This document shows positions 1-5,352 of a stretch of 16,000 nt of DNA, piece by piece. Origin of the DNA: Saprospiraceae bacterium UBA3362. GTDB lineage: Bacteria; Bacteroidota; Bacteroidia; Chitinophagales; Saprospiraceae. The notes under the pieces are model-generated. The model had not been told where the DNA came from. It did not search any database and saw only the letters and a list, made by a program, of their open reading frames with translations. The stretch's first letter is position 1; every line of letters starts with the position of its first letter. A program made the position numbers and the translations under genes. The stretch spans positions 1-16,000 of the forward strand of contig DEQQ01000099.1 of assembly GCA_002360455.1 (NCBI GenBank). The letters run 5' to 3'.

Positions 1-118
1 ATGGGAAGAATTGAAAACCAGTATTGAAAAATACCACCCACTTCAATAGGAGTGCAAAAAACTGCATCGCTTCGCTCCGAACTTGTTTGAGATAGATATT
101 CGCTGTACTCACATCTAA

Positions 119-260
119 GCAGGGAAATCGGCGTGCCGTCGGGACAGCATAAGCATAGATCACGCCATACTCTCCAAAGTCGAGTAACAGGACTGCTAAA
201 GCAGACCTTTGTCATGATCTATGCCATTATGCTGAGCGCCGTCACACGGCTGCTTTCCTG
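119..260. repeat. Long imperfect inverted repeat
   Basis: The left arm at 119-162 and the right arm at 215-260 are reverse complements with a few gaps. TGATCTATGC matches over 10 bases, then TTATGCTG over 8 after a two-base insertion. The outer parts pair more loosely and end in GCAGGGAAA against TTTCCTG-type sequence. Each arm also holds its own small hairpin (CGGC-GT-GCCG on the left, GCCGT-CAC-ACGGC on the right), so alternative folds are possible. The 52-base loop contains a further hairpin. Confidence 0.6.
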
Positions 261-265
261 TATCT

Positions 266-292
266 CCTACACATCTAAATTAGATGAGTAGG
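266..292. repeat. Hairpin, near-perfect palindrome
   Basis: CCTAC pairs with GTAGG, and inside it CATCTAA pairs with TTAGATG. An A-A mismatch separates the two stems and a single base lies at the centre. There is no T-run after it, so it is unlikely to be a simple terminator. Confidence 0.6.
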
Positions 293-300
293 ATATCCAT

Positions 301-330
301 CGCAGCCTGAATCGATTCGGGCGGCCTGCG
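301..330. repeat. GC-rich hairpin
   Basis: CGCAG at 301-305 pairs with CTGCG at 326-330, enclosing the palindrome GAATCGATTC (309-318) and further C/G pairing. It is part of the structured block at the left end. Confidence 0.5.
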
Positions 331-420
331 GGAGCTGGTCTCGATGGTTCATTGCAATATTTTTTAATGGCAAAATTCTTTTTTATTTTATTGCAATTCA
401 TTATCGCACGGAAGCCGTCT

Positions 421-463
421 GTAGCTGCTGTACAGTCGCCAAAGCTTTGTGTTCAGCAGCTAC
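421..463. repeat. Perfect 10-bp inverted repeat
   Basis: GTAGCTGCTG (421-430) and CAGCAGCTAC (454-463) are exact reverse complements around a 23-base loop. Confidence 0.7.
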
Positions 464-585
464 ATACTTGAGCTTCCTGTTCGCCCAGCTCCACCGCCGG
501 GCCGGCCGCCACCGAAAAACGGGGCAGGCCAAAGGCGAATCAGTTGTAGTTGGGGATCTTCCATCCCCAAACCCCAGGAGGCTCA

Positions 586-652
586 TTTTTTTATTCAATG
601 CCATGCAAAATGAATTCTTTGAAAAAAATAGTGGTAGCATTGAATAAAAAAA
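586..652. repeat. Perfect 16-bp inverted repeat
   Basis: TTTTTTTATTCAATGC (586-601) and its exact reverse complement (637-652) flank 35 bases. Seven T on one side and seven A on the other sit at the outer ends, so either strand would give a stem ending in a T-run. It could be a bidirectional terminator with a long loop or the ends of a very small element. It separates the GC island from the promoter region of the RHS-tip gene. Confidence 0.7.
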
Positions 653-740
653 CAATCAAAAAAAACAAGACTTTTTTTTTCATTTGAAAACAGCCTCGCA
701 GAGAAATGAAAAAAGTCAAAGTTCTCAATTGAAAAAAAAG

Positions 741-748
741 TATCTTTG
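741..748 (+). promoter_or_regulatory. Candidate -7 element for the RHS-tip gene
   Basis: TATCTTTG matches the Bacteroidota -7 consensus TAnnTTTG exactly and lies 8 bases before the ATG at 757. No TTG is present at the expected spacing of about 20 bases upstream. If it is used, the transcript would have almost no leader. Treat it as suggestive only. Confidence 0.35.
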
Positions 749-756
749 GGATAATA

Positions 757-1581
757 ATGGGCTGTAAAAAACTGCAAATAGAAGTTCCGGGCGTGGCCAT
801 GAGAGTGGTGTATGGAGGACGGTATGTGGAGGAAAAAGGTGCACAGAGGTGGTATGGTGTCGATCCGATGACAGAAAAGAATTTTGATCAAACTCCTTTT
901 ATGTATGTTGCAAATAATCCTATATTGTTTATTGACCCCGATGGATTGGATTATGGTGTGTATTTCGATAAAAAAAATAAAACTATCACCATTAAAGCTA
1001 CATATTATACTTCGAATGCAAATAAACCTTCAGCGGATCTAGCAGCAAGCTCATGGAATAACTTAAGTGGGAACTATTCTTATAAAGTAGGCAAAGGTGA
1101 TGATGCAATAAATTATCAAGTCAATTTTGAATTAACCGTGGTTGAAGTTCCTACAGATCCTAACCTTGGTGAAAATAGAAGTGTAAACCAAGCTTTTGCT
1201 AATGACAAAAGTGGAGAGGCCAATGTTTATAATTTAGTAGCTGATTCAGATTTGGGTAGTAATACTAATGGTGTAACAAGAGGAGGAAATTTTATAAGAG
1301 TAAAAAATTCAAAATCAAAAGATGCAACAGGATCTCATGAAATAGGCCATACGTTAGGTTTAACACATTCTTCTAAAGGATTAATGACAGATTCAGAGTC
1401 GGATAAGCACAGAACTAATTTACCAAATAAAAGGGATATTAAAGAAATGATAAAAACACCTCTAAAGGGCAAGGTTGCATCTGAGTTGGTAAATGGTAAA
1501 TTAGCAAAGGCTGGAAAGGGTCATGTTTCAAATATGACATCCAGTACCAATAAAGAACTAAGCAAAGGAAAGGTTGAATGA
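757..1581 (+). CDS. Orphan RHS C-terminal fragment with metzincin-type protease tip (putative toxin)
   Basis: Residues about 15-65 match the end of the RHS-repeat core: a Y-G-x-R-Y segment, RWYGVDPMTEK, YVANNPILFIDPDG. The usual thousand or more residues of RHS repeats upstream are missing; an in-frame TGA at 730 and repeats precede the ATG. After the DPDG junction the sequence becomes unique. At residues 194-204 it carries HEIGHTLGLTH, the zinc-binding HExxHxxGxxH signature of metzincin peptidases, with a candidate Met-turn at LM209-210. GC is about 56% over the core part (781-870) and about 31% just after it (961-1050), the usual mosaic of an RHS core joined to an exchanged tip. By family knowledge such tips are toxins released from the RHS shell. 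Protease activity and toxicity are inferred. With no secretion domain it is probably a displaced or silent cassette. The next gene overlaps it by four bases. Confidence 0.8.
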   Translation: MGCKKLQIEVPGVAMRVVYGGRYVEEKGAQRWYGVDPMTEKNFDQTPFMYVANNPILFIDPDGLDYGVYFDKKNKTITIKATYYTSNANKPSADLAASSWNNLSGNYSYKVGKGDDAINYQVNFELTVVEVPTDPNLGENRSVNQAFANDKSGEANVYNLVADSDLGSNTNGVTRGGNFIRVKNSKSKDATGSHEIGHTLGLTHSSKGLMTDSESDKHRTNLPNKRDIKEMIKTPLKGKVASELVNGKLAKAGKGHVSNMTSSTNKELSKGKVE

Positions 1582-2105
1582 AAAAAATAAAAAACTTGCT
1601 AATCGTATTTATTTTTTTTGGATGTTCAAATAAAAAATATCTTAACGTAAATGAAGTTGCGATAGTTCCTAAAATTGAGATTAAGGATTTTTATATTGTT
1701 GATACTATTAATATAATTAAGCCAATAAAAATTTTTTCGATTAAATATGGAGGGGAATTTATTACAACTCAAGAAAACCTTCAATTTTATAAAGGAACAA
1801 AAGAATATTTCTTTAGAGAAGGAATTTATCTAATATCAGACCAATTCTATCAATGTTTATCACAAGATGAACTTCATAAATACAATTATATGATAAATGG
1901 TGGGTGTTCCTCTAATATTACTTATATAAAATATAAAGATTTAGAAGTATATGAATACTCCACTGAAAAAATGAGCTTAGTAATTGGTTTAATCAGCGCG
2001 AACTTTTATTGGAAGGTACATAGCTCATATAATTATTTTAATTTAGGAAATTATAAAGATAAAAATGCTTACTATAAATTAGCCTTTCCTGTTTGTGACA
2101 AATAA
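1578..2105 (+). CDS. Putative lipoprotein, candidate immunity protein for the RHS metzincin tip
   Basis: The 175-residue product starts with MKK, a short hydrophobic stretch and FFGC, a lipobox with the lipidated Cys at residue 16. It is therefore predicted to be exported and lipid-anchored. The residues after Cys are SNKK and lack the acidic stretch that marks surface-exposed lipoproteins in Bacteroidota, so a periplasm-facing anchor is more likely. The rest is AT-rich, low-complexity-free sequence that I cannot assign to a family. The ATG overlaps the stop of the protease-tip gene (ATGA at 1578-1581), which implies translational coupling. That arrangement, together with GC content near 28%, is typical of toxin-immunity pairs. 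A periplasmic immunity protein would fit a protease that acts after entry into the envelope. The immunity role rests on position only. Confidence 0.65.
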   Translation: MKKIKNLLIVFIFFGCSNKKYLNVNEVAIVPKIEIKDFYIVDTINIIKPIKIFSIKYGGEFITTQENLQFYKGTKEYFFREGIYLISDQFYQCLSQDELHKYNYMINGGCSSNITYIKYKDLEVYEYSTEKMSLVIGLISANFYWKVHSSYNYFNLGNYKDKNAYYKLAFPVCDK

Positions 2106-2398
2106 AGTGATTTACTTTCTCTGTTCTATCCTAAATTTTTATTTTGAGCTGTTGCAAAAGGAAAAAAGATGATCAATACAATGCTCTACAACTTATGTGG
2201 ATTAATAACAATTAGTTCTTGGATGTTGAGAAAATCTTTATTGTTTGCGGTGATGAGAGTGAGCCCGATTAAAAAAAATAGACATTTTCTAAACTATTAG
2301 GAGATGTTAATTTTACAACAAAAAAGAAGTAGGAGTGATTAGAAAATCACAAACAATATAAAAGCGGATAAGCAAATTCCCTTAGAGATAATTCTATT
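2106..2398. other. Intergenic, no convincing gene
   Basis: AT-rich spacer between convergent genes. It holds a 43-codon open frame (2169-2300) that matches nothing I recognise, and a small hairpin (GTGATT-AGAA-AATCAC, 2335-2350) without a T-run. The small frame might be a gene remnant. Confidence 0.4.
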
Positions 2399-3040
2399 CT
2401 AAAAAACGAATGGAACAAACTCTGACGCATTAGTAATTGTAGCAGAATTTCCAGTGGCACGAATAGAAAACAAGCCTTTGTTCATAGCCATAATATCAGA
2501 AGCTTCTTCTGCTTTAAGGTATGCTACTGCACCATAAATTTTGAAGTGTTTATACTCAGCGAGCCATAGTTTTACTTTCGCCAATTTAGATAAGAAAAGT
2601 TTTACGTCTTGAGTACGCAGTGTTGTTTTGACTTCCACTATCACGATCTCACTACCATTGTGAGCAATAATATCAAATTCATAATTTTCACCTTCATGAT
2701 TACCTTTTCTTCTTTCAGAAGTGTCGTGAACATCAATACCTCTTTGCCTCAACAAATTGACTAGATCGCCTTTAACAAGACTTTCTATTAATTTGCCCCA
2801 TTGTGAAGTAAAAAGTGCATTGGCTTCCTTTATCTTTCTATCTGTATCCTTAAATTTAGCATCGGTGTCGGAGAATTTCTGATTTAGAATTTTTTCGGTT
2901 TCCTTGAATAATTCCCTAGTTTCAGAAAACTTCTGATTTAGAAACTTCTCAGTTTCCTTAAACTTCGCATCAGTTTCTTTTTGACTTAGGATCAAATCTG
3001 AGATCATTTGCTGTAATTGTTCTATTGAGGCAGTAGGCAT
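2399..3040 (-). CDS. PD-(D/E)XK nuclease-like protein with N-terminal coiled-coil repeat
   Basis: The protein has 213 residues. Residues about 20-75 form a charged helical region containing an 18-residue repeat beginning NQKF (at 35 and 53) with KETEK/KDTD variants. The repeat is visible in the DNA as a 54-base period (2877 and 2931). Residues about 78-200 resemble the restriction-endonuclease-like fold: WGKLIE with E86, EFD with D123 after a short beta strand, and EVK at 136-138, the E-D-ExK active-site set. There is no signal peptide, so it is cytoplasmic. Related stand-alone proteins with a coiled coil plus nuclease domain are common in Bacteroidota and cyanobacteria genomes, mostly without a known role. 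DNA cleavage is inferred from intact catalytic residues. It has no operon partner: the neighbours are a convergent gene and an IS relic. Confidence 0.7.
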   Translation of the reverse strand: MPTASIEQLQQMISDLILSQKETDAKFKETEKFLNQKFSETRELFKETEKILNQKFSDTDAKFKDTDRKIKEANALFTSQWGKLIESLVKGDLVNLLRQRGIDVHDTSERRKGNHEGENYEFDIIAHNGSEIVIVEVKTTLRTQDVKLFLSKLAKVKLWLAEYKHFKIYGAVAYLKAEEASDIMAMNKGLFSIRATGNSATITNASEFVPFVF

Positions 3041-3326
3041 AATAAATATTTAAAATAAAAACACCTAAGATTACATTTTGGTTCAACTGATAACTTTTTT
3101 ATGGATGCCATGCAATTGATTTTATTTATAATATATGGACTATTCAAATTGGCTCAGTAATTCGTTATATTTGCCATTCGGAGATAACCGACAGGTGTCG
3201 CCAATGTGCCAATCGAGTGATAAAGATCACTCGGTAAGAAAGGAACCGATTGCTCCTGAAACCGGCTTTGTGGAAACTAAAATTGAAAAATTAAGTTATT
3301 TATGTATCTGTACAACAAACAGCATC
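3041..3326. other. Intergenic with hairpin and -7-like site
   Basis: No gene is supported; the open frame at 3135-3422 overlaps the transposase start in another frame and looks random. The stretch contains a perfect -7-like TATATTTG (3166-3173) without a well-placed -33, and a perfect 8-bp hairpin (CGAGTGAT-AAAG-ATCACTCG, 3214-3233). The left end of the IS66 relic should lie somewhere here, but I could not fix it. Confidence 0.4.
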
Positions 3327-3357
3327 TTGCATAAGCAAGGTAGTGCAAATACCTTTG
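3327..3357 (+). promoter_or_regulatory. Bacteroidota-type promoter of the IS66 relic
   Basis: TTG at 3327-3329 (-33) and TACCTTTG at 3350-3357 (-7, exact match to TAnnTTTG) are separated by 20 bases. The first transposition ORF starts 13 bases further on at 3371. The -7 element lies in a small inverted repeat (TGCAAA-TACC-TTTGCA). Confidence 0.6.
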
Positions 3358-3370
3358 CAAAAAAGGAAGA

Positions 3371-3672
3371 ATGGATTTCAAAGAACTGCAAAGCAGAATT
3401 AAAGCAAGTGGTAAAAAGCTAGGACATTTTTAAAAGAGGCGGGCATACCCATGCATCAGTATTATTACCACAAGCGGAAAACTGATCAAACTAAAAATAA
3501 AGACACTTATGATTTTGTGCAAATCAAGGAGAGTGACAAAGCTCTTATCGGCGAGCTGACAAATTTTCATATAGATCACATAGTTATTGAGTACAAAAAC
3601 AGAATAAAACACCATGTTCAGAGTCCACTTACATTGGAAGGATTGAAAAAAATGATACAACTGGAGATATGA
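3371..3672 (+). pseudogene. tnpA: IS66-family accessory protein TnpA (OrfA), frameshifted
   Basis: From the ATG at 3371 the frame reads MDFKELQSRIKASGKKLGHF and then hits TAA at 3431. Adding one T to the T5 run at 3427-3431 restores the frame, which continues as LKEAGIPMHQYYYHKRK and on to the stop at 3672. This is the usual layout of the small HTH-type first ORF of IS66 elements (helical start, then a Y-Y-x-x-K-rich segment). The stop overlaps the start of the next ORF by ATGA (3669-3672), as in intact IS66 operons. The single-base deletion makes it non-functional unless programmed slippage occurs. Confidence 0.7.
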
Positions 3673-4033
3673 TTCCATTCACGGATCAACATCGTTATTT
3701 CGATTATCAAGGTATTGTAGATTTTGGAATAGCTTTGATGGACTGTTGGGAATCATTAAGCACAGCATGGGAAGCAATCCATTGGATGGAAATGTATACA
3801 TATTTTTCAACAAACGCTATAGCCAGATTCGATTGATGGTGTATGAACAGGGAGGCCTAGTACTATTGAGTAAACGATTAGAACGAGGCACATTTTAAAC
3901 AATTAATTCAGAAAATCAAGCGAACACCCAAATTATTTGGACGCAATTAATGTGTGTGATTCAAGGAATAAAAATGACTAGCTTGCGATATCGAAAACGA
4001 TATGAAATTAATTCAGAAATAATCAAAAAATAA
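3669..4033 (+). pseudogene. tnpB: IS66-family TnpB (Orf2), frameshifted and with internal stop
   Basis: The start reads MIPFTDQHRYFDYQGIVDFG, close to the normal TnpB beginning in which the hydrophobic/charged segment leads to R-K-G-x-D-G-L. Around 3735-3750 the frame breaks. The expected continuation, LGIIKHSMGSNPLDGNVYIF through FFNKRYSQIRLMVYEQGG and LLSKRLERGTF, lies in another frame. TAA at 3896-3898 interrupts it, but the same frame goes on with IQGIKMTSLRYRKRYE to TAA at 4031-4033, matching the conserved TnpB tail. Two disabling changes are therefore visible. Confidence 0.75.
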
Positions 4034-4183
4034 ATGTATAAAAACTTTCAAAATATGATGTACTCATTTATTCGAACCTGTAAATTAACTGGTATAAATC
4101 CTATGCATTGGTTATATGATGTATTACTAAGAATATAAGACCATCCCATCAATAAAATTGAAGAACTTTTGCCTCAGAATTAG
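4034..4183 (+). pseudogene. tnpC: IS66 transposase (TnpC) C-terminal remnant
   Basis: Only the last 49 or so codons of the large IS66 transposase survive. The frame from 4034 contains TCKLTGINPMHWLYDVLLRI, then an in-frame TAA at 4136-4138, then DHPINKIEELLPQN and TAG at 4181. The segment matches the conserved IS66 C-terminal domain (TCKL.G.NP..WL.DVL.RI.DHP.N.IEELLP). The DDE catalytic domain, roughly 400 residues, is deleted. The remnant sits directly after the tnpB relic, so an internal deletion removed most of the element. Confidence 0.8.
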
Positions 4184-4238
4184 ACCGCTTTTGTCAAGTT
4201 TTGATTCGATGCTTTTGCTTGGACGGACACAAATAAAT

Positions 4239-4445
4239 TTAATCCAATTTGTTTTTATCAAGTCCGGCTTATTTAATGACGGCAAGGAAAGTACTTTTTT
4301 TCATATCCTTACCACCGTGTACAGGTACAATAACCGTTTTGTTGGTAACAGGGTTGTGATAGAGTTCATGTAAACCTTTAGCACGTTTAAAAATAAGTCC
4401 GTTATCATCTAAAAATTTAATAAGTCGCTTTGGACTTGGGTTCAT
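4239..4445 (-). pseudogene. hicA: HicA-family mRNA interferase toxin, C-terminal nonsense mutation
   Basis: The frame starts at ATG 4445-4443, overlaps the hicB stop by ATGA, and reads as a HicA/YcfA-type dsRBD-like toxin: RLIKFLDDNG, FKRAKG-LH with the catalytic-position H26, then KTVIVPVHGGKDMKKSTFLAVIK. After residue 58 there is TAA (4271-4269), followed in the same frame by AGLDKNKLD and a second stop at 4241-4239. HicA proteins of this type normally read IxKQAGxD here, so CAA has probably become TAA. The product lacks the last ten or so residues of the final helix. The usual G-S-H motif is G-L-H, a further deviation. The toxin is probably weakened or dead, although E. coli HicA is itself only 58 residues long, so activity is not excluded. 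Confidence 0.75.
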
Positions 4446-4666
4446 ATAACTTCAAGGTTTAAAGAGTATTCCAACGTATTGCTATGATCGGGTATGGCTT
4501 CGCTTCTTTCCTGCAATTCTTCATTATACAGTTCAATAGCTTCTTTCGCCATAGCAATAGCATCGTCCACATCTTCGCCATAGGTAATACAACCAGGTAA
4601 GGCAGGAACAGAAACCGTAAAACCTCCTTCGGTTTCTTTGTGTAAATGAATTTTGTATGTGTACAT
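4442..4666 (-). CDS. hicB: HicB-family antitoxin
   Basis: The 74-residue protein has the HicB partial RNase-H-like fold. The signature is GGFTVSVPALPGCITYGEDVD followed by a helix with A-x-x-x-A-K-E-A-I-E-L and ERSEAIP. By family knowledge it binds and inhibits HicA. It lacks a C-terminal DNA-binding domain, so transcriptional control probably falls to the XRE protein encoded one base upstream. It ends in an ATGA overlap with hicA. The reading frame is intact although the partner toxin is damaged. Confidence 0.85.
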   Translation of the reverse strand: MYTYKIHLHKETEGGFTVSVPALPGCITYGEDVDDAIAMAKEAIELYNEELQERSEAIPDHSNTLEYSLNLEVI

Positions 4667-4667
4667 A

Positions 4668-4922
4668 TTATTGTGCGACTAAAGTTTGTAAATTATCCTT
4701 TTGTTCCAAGTCGTCAAACTTAAAAAATTCTGCTATATCCACCTCAAATACAGAAGCCAGTTTTTCTAAAGTAGAAATGGAAGGTCGTACTTTTCCATTC
4801 TCAATACAGCTGTATTGCCCTTGTGGTACACATGAATCTGCACACACTTCTTTTTGAGAAAGGTGCTTTACATCTCTCAAACACCTGATATTTTTAGCTA
4901 TTAACTCTACTGTCTGCACCAT
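4668..4922 (-). CDS. XRE-family helix-turn-helix regulator of the hicBA operon
   Basis: The 84-residue protein is a single Cro/C1-type HTH: residues about 5-65 include LSQKEVCADSCVPQGQYSCIE, RPSISTLEKLASVFEVDIAEFF. I chose the ATG at 4922 over the TTG six bases upstream because ATG is preferred and no ribosome-binding signal favours TTG. It ends one base before hicB, so xre-hicB-hicA form one operon. It is likely the autoregulator, acting on the palindrome upstream (4953-4964). Confidence 0.8.
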   Translation of the reverse strand: MVQTVELIAKNIRCLRDVKHLSQKEVCADSCVPQGQYSCIENGKVRPSISTLEKLASVFEVDIAEFFKFDDLEQKDNLQTLVAQ

Positions 4923-4941
4923 AATCAATGAAATTATACAG

Positions 4942-4973
4942 TAAAGTAAATAAAATAGCTATTTAGTTGCAAC
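4942..4973 (-). promoter_or_regulatory. Candidate promoter and operator of xre-hicB-hicA
   Basis: On the minus strand a TTG is followed 21 bases later by TACTTTAC, a partial match to the -7 consensus. Between them lies the perfect 12-bp palindrome AAATAGCTATTT (4953-4964), about 30 bases before the start codon. A palindrome inside the spacer is a natural operator for an XRE dimer. Binding is inferred. Confidence 0.45.
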
Positions 4974-5298
4974 GAGATAAATTTTTTGCTTGATTATTTA
5001 TGCAGTTAAATATTTATTTGTAAGCAAATTAAATATTCATTTTGACGCAAAAAATATTTTTAAGATGGAAATAAGGGAAATCATTTAGTCATTAAGCATC
5101 CTCACGGTTTTAGACCACTACGGCATCAAGCCCAACAATTAATTGAAAATTGAAAATACAAAGCCGGTTATTCAAACTAAAACCTCGCTTCTATCCCAAG
5201 CCTTAAACTCGTATTATTACTGCAAACTTTTCTAACAGTAAAATGAGTTTTTTTCATTAAAAAATTTTATTTCCTTTTCTCAACATTCCATTCAAAAA
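4974..5298. other. Intergenic, with a short decayed gene fragment
   Basis: Mostly AT-rich and non-coding. Two near-identical 14-base segments (TTAAATATTnATTT, from 5006 and 5029) lie 23 bases apart. A fragment at 5065-5142 (next entry) is the only protein-like trace on the plus strand. A 26-codon frame on the minus strand (5257-5177) ends in LRLGIEARF, which resembles the end of an outer-membrane protein but is too short to call. Confidence 0.4.
5065..5142 (+). pseudogene. Possible remnant of a CHC2 zinc-finger primase-like gene
   Basis: The frame from ATG 5065 reads MEIREII, TAG, then SILTVLDHYGIKPNN and TAA. The second part resembles the conserved start of the DnaG-type CHC2 zinc-finger proteins carried by Bacteroidota mobile elements, in which S-I-L-x-V-L-x-H-Y-G-x-x-P precedes the first zinc-binding CPFH. 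The zinc finger itself is absent. The match covers only 15 residues, so this is tentative. Confidence 0.3.
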
Positions 5299-5328
5299 AA
5301 AAGCACAGATCGTATGGTCTGTGCTTTT
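5299..5328 (-). terminator. Rho-independent terminator of hppA
   Basis: AAAAGCACAGA (5299-5309) and TCTGTGCTTTT (5318-5328) form an 11-bp stem with an 8-base loop. Read on the minus strand it is followed by a run of nine T. It lies 25 bases beyond the hppA stop codon. A shorter T-run on the other side may allow some activity in the plus direction. Confidence 0.9.
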
Positions 5329-5352
5329 GTATTTTTAATTTGAAATTAATTT

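Larger units (their letters stand above)
1..400. other. Highly structured non-coding block
   Basis: No reading frame of useful length crosses this stretch on either strand. It is GC-richer than the DNA around it and holds several nested inverted repeats: a long imperfect pair (119-162 with 215-260), a small hairpin in its loop (CTGC-TAAA-GCAG near 192-203), a hairpin at 266-292 and another at 301-330. After about 360 it becomes AT-rich. The pattern could be a structured RNA, a decayed mobile element or an intergenic repeat array. I do not recognise it as RNase P RNA, tmRNA, 6S RNA or a known riboswitch. No matching reverse transcriptase or HNH endonuclease gene is present to suggest a retron or HEARO RNA. 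Confidence 0.45.
401..756. other. Non-coding: GC island, then poly-A/T tract
   Basis: About 405-590 is a GC-rich island set in AT-rich DNA. It contains a perfect 10-base inverted repeat (GTAGCTGCTG at 421-430, CAGCAGCTAC at 454-463) and a 7-base hairpin (TTGGGGA at 550-556, TCCCCAA at 564-570). From about 586 to 756 it is extremely A/T-rich with several homopolymer runs. Short open frames exist on both strands, but none resembles a protein and their composition follows the repeats. I see no gene here. Confidence 0.55.

Noticed and set aside
447..655. Short open frames on both strands in the GC-rich island
   Set aside because: They run through inverted repeats and poly-A/T, overlap each other, and resemble no protein family.
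3135..3422. 95-codon plus-strand frame
   Set aside because: It crosses a perfect hairpin and the IS66 promoter and overlaps the real tnpA frame in another register; no recognisable domain.
3190..4235. Exact terminal inverted repeats of the IS66 relic
   Set aside because: GTGTC occurs near 3194 and, reversed, near 4227, but the similarity beyond five bases is weak, so the ends are not assigned.
4158..4373. 71-codon plus-strand frame
   Set aside because: It spans the IS66 remnant end and then runs antisense to hicA, which explains its length.
5006..5045. Two TTAAATATTnATTT repeats as possible replication iterons
   Set aside because: Only two copies, very AT-rich, and no replication initiator gene nearby.
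5177..5257. 26-codon minus-strand frame ending LRLGIEARF
   Set aside because: The end resembles a terminal outer-membrane beta strand, but it is too short and has no supporting context.
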